Of a stretch of DNA of 64,000 bases, positions 18,787 to 26,469 are shown one piece after another. Each line of letters opens with the position of its first letter. The first letter of the stretch is position 1. The stretch covers positions 124,001 through 188,000 of the forward strand of contig JAIELJ010000012.1 in assembly GCA_019753105.1 (NCBI GenBank). Direction: 5' to 3'. Below the pieces are notes generated by a model. That model did no database searches and was not told where the DNA came from. It saw only the letters and a list, made by a program, of their open reading frames with translations. Position numbers and translations under genes: made by a program. This DNA comes from Hyphomonadaceae bacterium. Its GTDB lineage: Bacteria > Pseudomonadota > Alphaproteobacteria > Caulobacterales > Aquidulcibacteraceae.

Positions 18787-19674
18787 ATGCGTTTCCTTGT
18801 CCCGCTGCTTTTGCTCGCCGCCGCGTGCTCGCCTGAAGAATTGGCAGAGACGCCGGCGCAATGCTCGGCGGTTACGGTTGGGGCGACGATTGCGCTTCCA
18901 GCGGGGCAGGTCTCCCGCGCCGTCAGCTTTGAGCCTGAGGAGCGTGACGGCGGCGAGGGCGCGGTTGCTGCGTTCGACATCGATGTCAACGAGGTGACGA
19001 ACGCGCAATTTGCCGCCTTCGTCCAAGCGACTGGCTACCAAACCGTGGCCGAGCGCGTCGGCGCCGATGGCAGGCCGCTTGGCGCTGCCGTGTTCGATCG
19101 GGAGAGCGGCCAATGGCGTGTCGATAGCGGCGCCAATTGGCGTCATCCGAGTGGCGCGGCATCGAGCATCGAAGGGCGCGAGCGTCATCCCGTTGTCGCT
19201 GTCGCCTATGAGGACGCGGAAGCCTACGCGCGTTGGGCTGGTCGCCGGTTGCCGACCGAAAATGAGTGGGAATGGGCCGCGCGCGGCGCGTCGCCCGCGC
19301 CGGAAAATATTCGCGCCGAAGCCTTCGATAGCGAAGGGCGACCGCGTGCGAACACGTGGCAGGGCTTTTTCCCGTTCCGTGATGACGGCGATGATGGCTT
19401 CGCCGGGCTGTCGCCGGTCGGCTGTTTCGAGGCCAATACAAACGGCCTTTACGACATGATCGGCAATGTCTGGGAATGGACCTCGTCGCCGTTCGAGGGA
19501 GCGATGGTCGATGACGTAACCCGCGGCGGGCAGGTTCAAGCGCGCGTGCTTAAGGGTGGCTCAAACTTGTGTGCGGACAATTTCTGCTCGCGGTTTCGCA
19601 GCGGATCGCGCCAGCCGGGCGACCCCGGCCTCGGCATGTCGCACATTGGCTTCCGAACAGTCGGCGCACCTTAG
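18787..19674 (+). CDS. Formylglycine-generating enzyme (SUMF1 family), exported lipoprotein
   Basis: A 295-aa SUMF1/FGE-sulfatase domain protein. FGE oxidises a cysteine in the sulfatase CxPxR motif to formylglycine. Family hallmarks include DIDVNEVTNAQFAAFV, RHPVVAVAYEDAEAYARWAG, RLPTENEWEWAARG, GLYDMIGNVWEWT and HIGFR. The two catalytic/copper-binding cysteines are present as GGSNLCADNFCSRFRSGSR (Cys262, Cys267), so this looks like a true FGE rather than a cysteine-less relative such as EgtB or a PvdO type. The N-terminus is a lipoprotein signal (LAAAC, Cys14), implying periplasmic or membrane location, which is unusual because bacterial FGEs are generally cytosolic. A cysteine-type sulfatase is encoded 2.7 kb downstream. 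The ATG lies 40 bases after the preceding gene. The stop overlaps the convergent TetR gene by 3 bases. Confidence 0.9.
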   Translation: MRFLVPLLLLAAACSPEELAETPAQCSAVTVGATIALPAGQVSRAVSFEPEERDGGEGAVAAFDIDVNEVTNAQFAAFVQATGYQTVAERVGADGRPLGAAVFDRESGQWRVDSGANWRHPSGAASSIEGRERHPVVAVAYEDAEAYARWAGRRLPTENEWEWAARGASPAPENIRAEAFDSEGRPRANTWQGFFPFRDDGDDGFAGLSPVGCFEANTNGLYDMIGNVWEWTSSPFEGAMVDDVTRGGQVQARVLKGGSNLCADNFCSRFRSGSRQPGDPGLGMSHIGFRTVGAP

Positions 19675-20246
19675 TCGAGCAGCGCGCGAGCGAGACGCTT
19701 CCACACGCCAATCGCTTCCTTGATTGTCAGCTTCTGTTCTTGGCGCATACGCCGCCAGGCCTCGAAGCTGAGCACTAGGTCGAGCGACTCCAGCCGTTCG
19801 CGATCGTTGCGTATCGCGTCCGGCAGCGCCGCCGCGAGCGTATCGCGCTGAAGCTTCGTGATCTTGCGGTGTTCGTTCTGCAGGAAGGGCGAGCGGTGCT
19901 TGTGGGCTTCCGCGGCAGACTTGATCGGGCGCATCTCCTCGAACATGCGCGCGCGGCGTTCTATCAACTCGTCAATGCGCGCGCGCCATGTTGTTGCGGT
20001 GAAGGGCGCGCTGAACATCGGGCTGATGCGGCCAACCATGACGGCGTGCATCTCGCGATAAACGCCGTCCATGTCGTTAAACAAGCGAAAGACCGTGCGC
20101 CGGCCAACGCCTGCTTGCTCCGCCACCGTCTCGGCGCTTGGCGCTATTTCACCGGCGCGCGCAAGCTCCAGCATAGCAACCGCGATGCGTCTGCGGCTGA
20201 CATCGGCGCGCTGACGACGGCCGTCGGTGTTTACGGCTTCGTTCAT
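19671..20246 (-). CDS. TetR-family transcriptional regulator
   Basis: A 191-aa regulator with an N-terminal TetR helix-turn-helix ([47 protein letters not shown], quoted in part: [16 protein letters not shown]) and a helical ligand-binding C-terminal domain. Its ATG overlaps the dehalogenase stop (ATGA), so both are one transcript. The perfect palindrome upstream of the dehalogenase is the natural candidate operator. The ligand may be a dehalogenase substrate or product; this is inference. Confidence 0.88.
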   Translation of the reverse strand: MNEAVNTDGRRQRADVSRRRIAVAMLELARAGEIAPSAETVAEQAGVGRRTVFRLFNDMDGVYREMHAVMVGRISPMFSAPFTATTWRARIDELIERRARMFEEMRPIKSAAEAHKHRSPFLQNEHRKITKLQRDTLAAALPDAIRNDRERLESLDLVLSFEAWRRMRQEQKLTIKEAIGVWKRLARALLD

Positions 20247-21148
20247 GCCTGAGTGATGAAACGATGCAGCACATCGATAATCGCGTCAGGCTGATCTTCC
20301 TGCAGGAAGTGCCCCCCACCCATGATCGTCGTGTGCGCTTGGCCTTTGCAGCCCGGAATGCGGGCTTGCAACCGCTCATCGGCGCCGCGCGTGATCGGGT
20401 CCTGATCGCTAAAGGCGGTGAGGAAGGGTTTGTCGAAACGCTCGAGCGCTTTCCAGGCTTCAACATTCTCGGCAACCGACGCCATCTCAGGTTTCACCGG
20501 CACGAGCGCCGGAAACTGGCGCGCCCCGGCTTTGAATGTCTCATCCGGATAGGGCGCTTCGTACGCGTTGCGCTCAGCCTCGCTGAGGTCGCGCACGCTA
20601 CCGCCGTTCACGATCATGGGTGTCGGAAACACCGGTGTGGTTTGGCTGAATTGCAGCCAAGCTTCGAATGCAGGCGTCGCGCCCTGGCCTGCGGGCAAGA
20701 ACGTGTTGGCCGCGCAGACCCGTGCGAAGCGTTCGGGAAACGCCGCGACCAAGCGCAAGCCGATCAACCCACCCCAGTCCTGGCAGAAGAGCGTGATGTC
20801 TTTCATATCATTGGCGATCAGCCAATCACTCATCCACGCAACGTGGCGCTCATACGTATAGTCTTCACGCGCCGCGGGTTTATCAGAACGGCCGAAGCCA
20901 ACAAGATCGGGCGCGACCACGCGATGGCCTTTCGCGACGAGGCCAGCGATGATTTTCCGATAGAGGAATGACCATGTCGGCTCGCCATGCATCAGCAGCA
21001 CGGGCGCGGCGTCGCGCGGGCCTTCGTCGATTGCAGCGATCCGCAGGCCGACGCCAGAGGCCTTGTCCGTCACTGTCGTGTAGTGGGGCGTGTAAGGGAA
21101 ATCTGGAAGCGCCTCAAAACGCTCGTCCGGTGTGCGCAACACATCCAT
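20243..21148 (-). CDS. Haloalkane dehalogenase (HLD-I type)
   Basis: A 301-aa alpha/beta hydrolase matching subfamily I haloalkane dehalogenases (DhlA, DmbA-like). [12 protein letters not shown] carries the oxyanion region and the first conserved Trp context. The nucleophile elbow is CQDWGG, with Asp124 as nucleophile and Trp125 as halide-binding residue, at the same numbers as in DhlA. SDQDPI supplies the late acid position and GGGHFLQED the catalytic His. Subfamily I enzymes hydrolyse carbon-halogen bonds to alcohol and halide. The ATG has GGAGG upstream. The gene is divergent from the MBL/sulfatase operon and leads a two-gene unit with the TetR regulator. Natural substrate unknown; epoxide hydrolase relatives are less likely because of the QDWGG and HGEPTW motifs. 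Confidence 0.9.
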   Translation of the reverse strand: MDVLRTPDERFEALPDFPYTPHYTTVTDKASGVGLRIAAIDEGPRDAAPVLLMHGEPTWSFLYRKIIAGLVAKGHRVVAPDLVGFGRSDKPAAREDYTYERHVAWMSDWLIANDMKDITLFCQDWGGLIGLRLVAAFPERFARVCAANTFLPAGQGATPAFEAWLQFSQTTPVFPTPMIVNGGSVRDLSEAERNAYEAPYPDETFKAGARQFPALVPVKPEMASVAENVEAWKALERFDKPFLTAFSDQDPITRGADERLQARIPGCKGQAHTTIMGGGHFLQEDQPDAIIDVLHRFITQA

Positions 21149-21168
21149 AAATCCCGCCTCCGTTTGCG

Positions 21169-21202
21169 TTGACCGTGCTTTAAAATGGCACTACTAGTGC
21201 CA
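21169..21202. promoter_or_regulatory. Perfect 17-bp palindromic operator in a divergent promoter region
   Basis: TGGCACTA (21186-21193), one central C, and TAGTGCCA (21195-21202) form a perfect inverted repeat. It lies between the divergent dehalogenase-TetR unit and the MBL-sulfatase operon. A TTGACC box at 21169-21174 is placed so that a -10 element for the rightward operon would fall inside the palindrome (17-base spacing). Such symmetry and position are typical of TetR operators. The likely binder is the TetR protein encoded two genes away; that is inference. Confidence 0.7.
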
Positions 21203-21248
21203 ATACATAGAGAGCGCAAGAGCGCCAAGAGTTGTGTGGAGGGGTACA

Positions 21249-22331
21249 ATGAGGGGCTGGATATGGCCGCTAGCGATCGTCGCCATATTGGCTGGCGCAG
21301 CGGCGGCGGCATTTCACTTCCGTGCCGACATCGCGACTTCGCTCGTCGCGCGGGCAGCACAGAGCGGGCTGAGCGCTAATCTTCCGCGTAGTCTGCCAGA
21401 TGGATTGCACGCTGCGTTTTGTGGCACCGGTTCGCCATTGCCCGATCGTAGCCGCGCGGGTCCGTGTCTCACCGTGATCGCGGGCGAACGAGTGTTCGTG
21501 TTCGATGCGGGCGAAGGCGCTGCCGAGACGATCTCGCTTATGGGCATTCCGCAAGGCGATATCGAAGCAGTCTTTCTCACACATTTGCACTCAGATCATT
21601 TCGATGGCCTGGCGCCTTTGGCACTGCAGCACTGGGCGGCAGCGTCGGCTACGCAGCCGATGCTCGTCGTCGGCCCAACGGGGACGCTAAGGGTCACGGC
21701 AGGCCTGAACGAAGCGTACGGCATCGATTCCAGCTATCGCGCAGCGCACCACGGTCCGGAGATCATGCCGCCGGGCGGGGCAGGCATGCGCGCGCAGGAA
21801 TTCACGATCCCCGCGGCTGATGGAGAGATGATCACGCTGGTGGATGATGGCGGTGTTCGCATCTTGGCCTTCCGTGTCGATCACGCGCCGGCGGACGCTG
21901 TGGGCTATCGGATCGAGTATGGCGGGCGCTCCATCGTGATCAGTGGCGACACAGCGCGCTCGCAGTCGCTTGCGATGGCGGCGCAGGGCGCCGATCTGCT
22001 TGTGCACGAAGTGATCGCGCCTGAACTCGACCGGATTATGCATGACGCCGCTGACGCAAGCGGCCGCGAGAACGTTGCGGTGATCTTCACCGACATCATG
22101 GACTATCACACCAGCCCCGAAGACGCCGGCGCGGTGGCGGCGGAGGCGCAAGTTGGCGCACTGGCGTTGACGCACTTCCTGCCGCAAACGCCGATACCGG
22201 GTTTGGTCGAGGTGTTCGTCCGCGATGCGCGGCGTACCTATGACGGGCCAATCTATGCCATGCGCGATGGCGATGTGATTTCGCTACCAAGCGCCGGCGG
22301 CATCCGGCGCTCGCATCAATTACGGTTCTGA
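21249..22331 (+). CDS. Membrane-anchored metallo-beta-lactamase-fold hydrolase (RNase Z/AtsA-like)
   Basis: A 360-aa protein with an N-terminal signal anchor (residues about 3-22) and an MBL fold. The zinc motif THLHSDH places His112, His114, Asp116 and His117; further ligands lie in SGDTARS and TDIMDYHTSPED. Overall it resembles the RNase Z/arylsulfatase-AtsA branch, which hydrolyses phosphodiesters or alkyl/aryl sulfate esters. The ATG is preceded by GGAGGGG. Its stop is 11 bases before the sulfatase, so a sulfate-ester role in the same pathway is plausible. Confidence 0.88.
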   Translation: MRGWIWPLAIVAILAGAAAAAFHFRADIATSLVARAAQSGLSANLPRSLPDGLHAAFCGTGSPLPDRSRAGPCLTVIAGERVFVFDAGEGAAETISLMGIPQGDIEAVFLTHLHSDHFDGLAPLALQHWAAASATQPMLVVGPTGTLRVTAGLNEAYGIDSSYRAAHHGPEIMPPGGAGMRAQEFTIPAADGEMITLVDDGGVRILAFRVDHAPADAVGYRIEYGGRSIVISGDTARSQSLAMAAQGADLLVHEVIAPELDRIMHDAADASGRENVAVIFTDIMDYHTSPEDAGAVAAEAQVGALALTHFLPQTPIPGLVEVFVRDARRTYDGPIYAMRDGDVISLPSAGGIRRSHQLRF

Positions 22332-22342
22332 GGGAGAGAGCG

Positions 22343-23983
22343 ATGAAGCGTTGGCTTATCGCGCTGGGCGTTGTCGGCCTGTTGGCGCTGGGCGGATATC
22401 TCATCGTCCGCAATTATTGGTACTACTTCCCCGGCATCATGGCGAACTTGCGCGACCCGATCGCGCCATACCAAGAGATCGCTTGGAACCAAGGGCCGAG
22501 CGAAGCGCCGGCGGGCGATCGGCCACCCAACATCATCGTCATCGTTGTCGATGATCTTGGCTATAACGATATCTCGCTGCACGGCGGCGTAGCGGGTGGG
22601 CGGGTGCAAACGCCCAACATTGATGCGCTGGCGCAGCAGGGCGTGCAGGTGGAGGCGGGCTATACGGCCAACGCGACGTGCTCGCCGTCACGCGCGGCGA
22701 TCATGACAGGCCGTTACGCATCGCGCTTCGGCTTTGAGTTCACCTCGGCGCCGGTGGCGTTTTCACGCTATCTCTCGCATGGCGGTGAAGATGCGTTGCA
22801 TCAGCCGATTTTCCACGAAGAGCGCGTGGCGGATGTGCCGCCGCTTGAGACGTTGGGCTTGCCGCCTTCGGAGATCACCATCGCCGAACACCTGCGCGGC
22901 GCCGGCTATCGCACACTCCATATTGGAAAGTGGCACCTGGGCGAGTCGCCGGATTTGCGCCCCGAGGCGCAAGGGTTCGACGAGAGCTTGGGCTTTATGG
23001 CGGGTGCGGCGATGTTCATGCCGCGCAATGACGCCGATGTCGTCAATGCGTATCTGCCGTTCGATCCAATTGATCGCTTTATCTGGGCCAATCTGCCGTA
23101 TGCGGTGGAGTATAATGGCGGCCAGCGCTTCCGTCCGCAGGGCTATTTGACTGACTACTTCACGGACCAAGCCGTGTCAGCGATCGAAGCCAACCGCAAC
23201 CGGCCGTTCTTTATGTATCTGGCCTACAACGCGCCGCACACGCCGCTGCAGGCCGCGCGAGCGGATTATGAAGCGCTTGAAGGCATCGAAGACCACACGG
23301 AGCGCGTCTATGGCGCGATGATCCTTGCGCTTGATCGTGGCGTGGGACGCATCATGCAGACGCTGCGTGAGCAAGGGCTCGACGAGAACACGCTTGTGAT
23401 CTTCACCAGCGATAATGGTGGCGCGTGGTATGTCGGCTTGCCAAACCTGAACCGCCCCTATCGCGGTTGGAAGGCGACGTTCTTCGAGGGCGGCATTCGG
23501 ACGCCGTTCTTCGCACGCTGGCCTGCGCGCTTGCCGGCAGGCCAACGCATTGCGGGCCCGGCGCAACACATCGACATTTTCGCAACCGCCGCCGCGGCAG
23601 CTGGCGCGCCGGTGACGCATCCGGTCGATGGCGTGAACCTGCTGCCGTTCTTGACCGGTGAAGATACGAACGCGCCGCATCAGGCGTTGTTTTGGCGGTC
23701 GGGGCCTTATCGTGTCGTCCGTGCGGGGGATTGGAAGCTTCAGGTTTCGGAGAATCCGAACCGCGTCTGGCTCTTCAATCTGCGCGACGATCCAACCGAG
23801 CAGCGCGATCTTTCGGCGCAGTACCCCGAACGGGTCGCCGAACTGAGGGCGATGATCGAAGCACAGAACGCTGCGCTTCCCGCGCCGCTGTGGCCGGCTT
23901 TGCTTGAGGGGCCGGTGCGCATCGACGTTCCGCTGAACGAGCCTTGGACCGAAGAGCAGGAATACATCTATTGGTCGAACTGA
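22343..23983 (+). CDS. Type I sulfatase, cysteine-type, signal-anchored
   Basis: A 546-aa sulfatase of the alkaline phosphatase superfamily. The N-terminal hydrophobic segment (about residues 4-23) is a signal anchor or uncleaved signal. Metal ligands VVDDLGYND include Asp70 and Asp71. The activation motif is CSPSR with Cys113, followed by AAIMTGRY, so activity should require conversion of Cys113 to formylglycine. HIGKWHLGE and TSDNGGAW supply the remaining active-site groups. The chosen ATG follows AGGGAGAGAG. Its stop overlaps the next gene. An FGE with both catalytic cysteines is encoded nearby, giving a complete enzyme/activator set. Confidence 0.94.
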   Translation: MKRWLIALGVVGLLALGGYLIVRNYWYYFPGIMANLRDPIAPYQEIAWNQGPSEAPAGDRPPNIIVIVVDDLGYNDISLHGGVAGGRVQTPNIDALAQQGVQVEAGYTANATCSPSRAAIMTGRYASRFGFEFTSAPVAFSRYLSHGGEDALHQPIFHEERVADVPPLETLGLPPSEITIAEHLRGAGYRTLHIGKWHLGESPDLRPEAQGFDESLGFMAGAAMFMPRNDADVVNAYLPFDPIDRFIWANLPYAVEYNGGQRFRPQGYLTDYFTDQAVSAIEANRNRPFFMYLAYNAPHTPLQAARADYEALEGIEDHTERVYGAMILALDRGVGRIMQTLREQGLDENTLVIFTSDNGGAWYVGLPNLNRPYRGWKATFFEGGIRTPFFARWPARLPAGQRIAGPAQHIDIFATAAAAAGAPVTHPVDGVNLLPFLTGEDTNAPHQALFWRSGPYRVVRAGDWKLQVSENPNRVWLFNLRDDPTEQRDLSAQYPERVAELRAMIEAQNAALPAPLWPALLEGPVRIDVPLNEPWTEEQEYIYWSN

Positions 23984-24777
23984 TCATCATCACACTTGCA
24001 ATCCTCGCCGGCACCGCGCTCGTCCTGTGGGCGTGGGGCCGTCAAGAGAGCCCGTTCGTGCTGGGCGCGGGCGAGGCGTGGTTCGTTGCGCTGAAGCGCG
24101 AAGCAGATGCGCCGCCATTGCTTGGCGACATGCGCTGGTCGTCGCGCGCCGATCTGAGCTTTGTCGGCCCGGATGATCCATATTGGAGCGAGTTTGCTAT
24201 ACTGTCGGGACAACGCAACGACGTATTGGCGCGCGTCGCTGCGTTGAGCCCCGCGGACGCATTCGTCGCGCGTATCCGCCTGATAGCCCCGCCCGCCTTA
24301 GCTTTCGGCGTGCTCAAGGCGCTCATTGCCATTGGCGTCCTATCGCAACCGGATGGCCCGCTCCTCAAGGATGTCAGCGGCATGGGCTACGACATGGCGT
24401 TTATGCCGAGCGCATCCAACATCGGAAGGTTGCTTGAGAAGCCAGCAACGTACGCGCCTGCAATGGTCAATTTCTTGCAGTACAAGAAGCCCGACGGTGC
24501 ACAGGCCTACATGCGCTATGGTCGTGTCGCGATGCGCACGGTTTATCGAACAGGCGGGCGCTTGCTCTTCTTCGCACGCGTGCGTGAGATTGCGCGCGCC
24601 GCCAGCGCGGGGCCCTGCGTTGGCCAATGGGACGAACTCGCAGCCATGCAGTACAGCCGCCCCGACGCCATTCTCAGCATGGAGCACGCGCCGGACTATC
24701 GCGCAGTTCTCGTGCACCGCGACGCTGGGCTTGCGCGCACAGTCGTTATCGCTTCGACGCCAGGAGGGCGTGCATGA
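23971..24777 (+). CDS. Membrane-anchored DUF1330-like protein
   Basis: A 268-aa protein starting with a membrane helix (LIIITLAILAGTALVLWAW). The C-terminal third resembles the DUF1330/EthD dimeric alpha-beta barrel: GGRLLFFARV, then GQWDELAAMQYSRPDAI, then HAPDYRAVLVHRDAGLARTVVIAS. The middle (about 60-170) is not recognised. The start is a TTG overlapping the sulfatase stop, with AGGA about 9 bases upstream; another TTG lies 27 bases further upstream. It overlaps the following gene by 4 bases, so it is the third gene of the sulfatase operon. Confidence 0.65.
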   Translation: MVELIIITLAILAGTALVLWAWGRQESPFVLGAGEAWFVALKREADAPPLLGDMRWSSRADLSFVGPDDPYWSEFAILSGQRNDVLARVAALSPADAFVARIRLIAPPALAFGVLKALIAIGVLSQPDGPLLKDVSGMGYDMAFMPSASNIGRLLEKPATYAPAMVNFLQYKKPDGAQAYMRYGRVAMRTVYRTGGRLLFFARVREIARAASAGPCVGQWDELAAMQYSRPDAILSMEHAPDYRAVLVHRDAGLARTVVIASTPGGRA

Positions 24778-25427
24778 CATTGAGATTCGACTGCTATTTC
24801 TCGTTTCGTAGCCCGTACTCGTATCTCGCTACGCCACAGATCGAAGACCTAGCTGCGCGTTACGATGTCCAGCCGCACATGCGTATCGTGCTGCCGATCG
24901 CCATTCGGATTCCGGGCTTCTTCAAGCAAGTGAACCCGCTCTGGCCGCCGTATCTGTTGCGCGACACGTTTCGCATCTCACAGATGCACAACATTCCGTA
25001 CCGCTGGCCGCGCCCGGACCCGATCATCATGGATATGGGCACGCGCGAGGTTGCTGCGGATCAGCCGTACATTCATCGCGTCAGCCGGCTCGGCGCCGTC
25101 GCCGAGCGTGTGGGGCGCGGGTTCGCGTTCGTGCGCGCCGCTAGCCACGCGATCTGGTCGGGTGAAGTGGATAACTGGCACGAGGGCGATCATCTGACGC
25201 GCGCGTTGGAGGCCGCTGGCCTCAACGCCGCGGAAGCCGAGCGCATTGCGAACGATCAGTCCGAAGACCTCGACGCAGAAATCGCCGCCAACGAAGCAGC
25301 CCAGCGCAACGCAGGGCACTGGGGCGTGCCGCTCTTCGTCTTCAACGACGAACCATTCTTCGGCCAAGACCGGATCGATCACCTCGTCTGGCGGATGAAG
25401 CAAGCTGGGCTGACAGAGCGCACCTAG
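24774..25427 (+). CDS. DsbA-fold 2-hydroxychromene-2-carboxylate isomerase-like protein
   Basis: A 217-aa DsbA/GST-kappa-fold protein. The N-terminal motif FDCYFSFRSPYSYLA has a serine at the position of the glutathione-activating Ser of 2-hydroxychromene-2-carboxylate isomerase. GVPLFVFNDEPFFGQDRIDHLVW is the typical C-terminal segment of the family (quoted only in part: GVPLFVFNDEPFFGQDR). Members act in aromatic degradation or as GSH-dependent isomerases. It closes the four-gene sulfatase operon (ATGA overlap upstream). The stop overlaps the convergent unknown gene, where a 7-bp hairpin (GAAGAGG/CCTCTTC) could act as a shared terminator. Confidence 0.85.
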   Translation: MTLRFDCYFSFRSPYSYLATPQIEDLAARYDVQPHMRIVLPIAIRIPGFFKQVNPLWPPYLLRDTFRISQMHNIPYRWPRPDPIIMDMGTREVAADQPYIHRVSRLGAVAERVGRGFAFVRAASHAIWSGEVDNWHEGDHLTRALEAAGLNAAEAERIANDQSEDLDAEIAANEAAQRNAGHWGVPLFVFNDEPFFGQDRIDHLVWRMKQAGLTERT

Positions 25428-25771
25428 AAGAGGTAATACTCCTCTTCCTTTGGTGTCAGCGGCAACCAGTTCGGGAAGCGGCGCTTAGCCAGCCAATACG
25501 GCCGAAACAGCGCGCGCCACGCGGCGACATTGTAAGTGCTCTTGTAGGATTGCTCGAAACGCTTCGGTTCGGCGTCCAGCGATGCTTGCGACAGCATCCA
25601 GCGCAAAGCTGCGATCCACACTTCATTGCTGACCGTTTGGTTGCGCACGCCGGAGAGTTCTTCGATGTGCGGATACGGGCGTTGGATGCGGGTGTCTTCG
25701 CTTGAAATGGCTGCGTGACAAGCGCCGCCATTCCAGTCCTCCAGTGAAGGAGGAATGTCATGGAGACGCAT
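25424..25771 (-). CDS. Unknown 115-aa protein, possibly 5'-truncated by the adjacent integrase
   Basis: A 115-aa Trp/Tyr-rich protein (NEVWIAALRWMLSQA, NVAAWRALFRPYWLAKRRFP, ending KEEEYYLF). No known domain is recognised and no signal peptide is visible. Its 5' end overlaps the divergent integrase start by 12 bases, and no good ribosome site precedes its ATG. The original N-terminus may have been replaced when the integrase region arrived. The composition looks coding rather than random. Confidence 0.5.
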   Translation of the reverse strand: MRLHDIPPSLEDWNGGACHAAISSEDTRIQRPYPHIEELSGVRNQTVSNEVWIAALRWMLSQASLDAEPKRFEQSYKSTYNVAAWRALFRPYWLAKRRFPNWLPLTPKEEEYYLF

Positions 25772-26392
25772 GCAAACGACCTAACGCAGAAACCGTTCGT
25801 GCCTTGGAACAAGGGGAGAGTAACCGGCCAAAAGCCGCCGCTTAAACCGCGAGAGCTCTGGGCTATCCGAGTGCGCTTGCAGATATCCGATCGGGTTCGC
25901 GACCTGGCGCTATTCAAGGTCGCCATCGACAGTAAATTGCGTAGCTGTGATTTGGTTCACTTGCGTGTCGAAGACGTCATGCAAGGCGATCAGGTGCGAA
26001 CGCGCGCCCTAGTTTCGCAGCGCAAGACTGGTGCGCCCGTACAATTCGAGATCACCGAGCAAGCGCGCGCCGCCGTCGCGGCTTGGGTAAGAGGTAAGGC
26101 ACTGCAGGGATCGGATTGGTTATTCCCGAGTAGGGTGGACAAGACCAAGCCGATGACGACGCGTCAGTACGGCCGCCTGGTTGATGAGTGAATCGCCGCG
26201 ATTGGCCTAGCGCCATCGTCATATGGAACGCATTCGTTACGTCGCACTAAAGCAGCGCTCATCTATCGAAAGACCGGCAACATTGGCGCAGTGCAGCTAC
26301 TGCTTGGGCATACAAAGCTCGACAGCACGGTTCGGTATCTGGGCGTCGAAGTCGAGGACGCTCTGGCGATAGCCGTGAGCATTGACGTCTAA
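25760..26392 (+). pseudogene. Tyrosine recombinase (phage-type integrase) interrupted by a TGA codon
   Basis: The frame encodes a compact catalytic-domain tyrosine recombinase. After LVDE a TGA (26189-26191) interrupts it, and the same frame then continues with IAAIGLAPSSYGTHSLRRTK and LLLGHTKLDSTVRYLG to a TAA. Relatives have Trp at this point, so a single TGG-to-TGA change explains it. All catalytic residues are still present: Arg in KLRSCDL, HxxR in THSLRR, His in LLGH, and Tyr in VRYLG. Start: ATG with a strong AAGGAGG about 6 bases upstream. No att repeats or tRNA were seen next to it. It may be a pseudogene, or TGA readthrough could occur. Confidence 0.85.
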
Positions 26393-26469
26393 GCGCTGCT
26401 CCAGATTAAAGATATACGCCGTGCCCGGCGCGACTCCGTTACCCGGCGCGGCGCCACCCGCGCCTCCGG

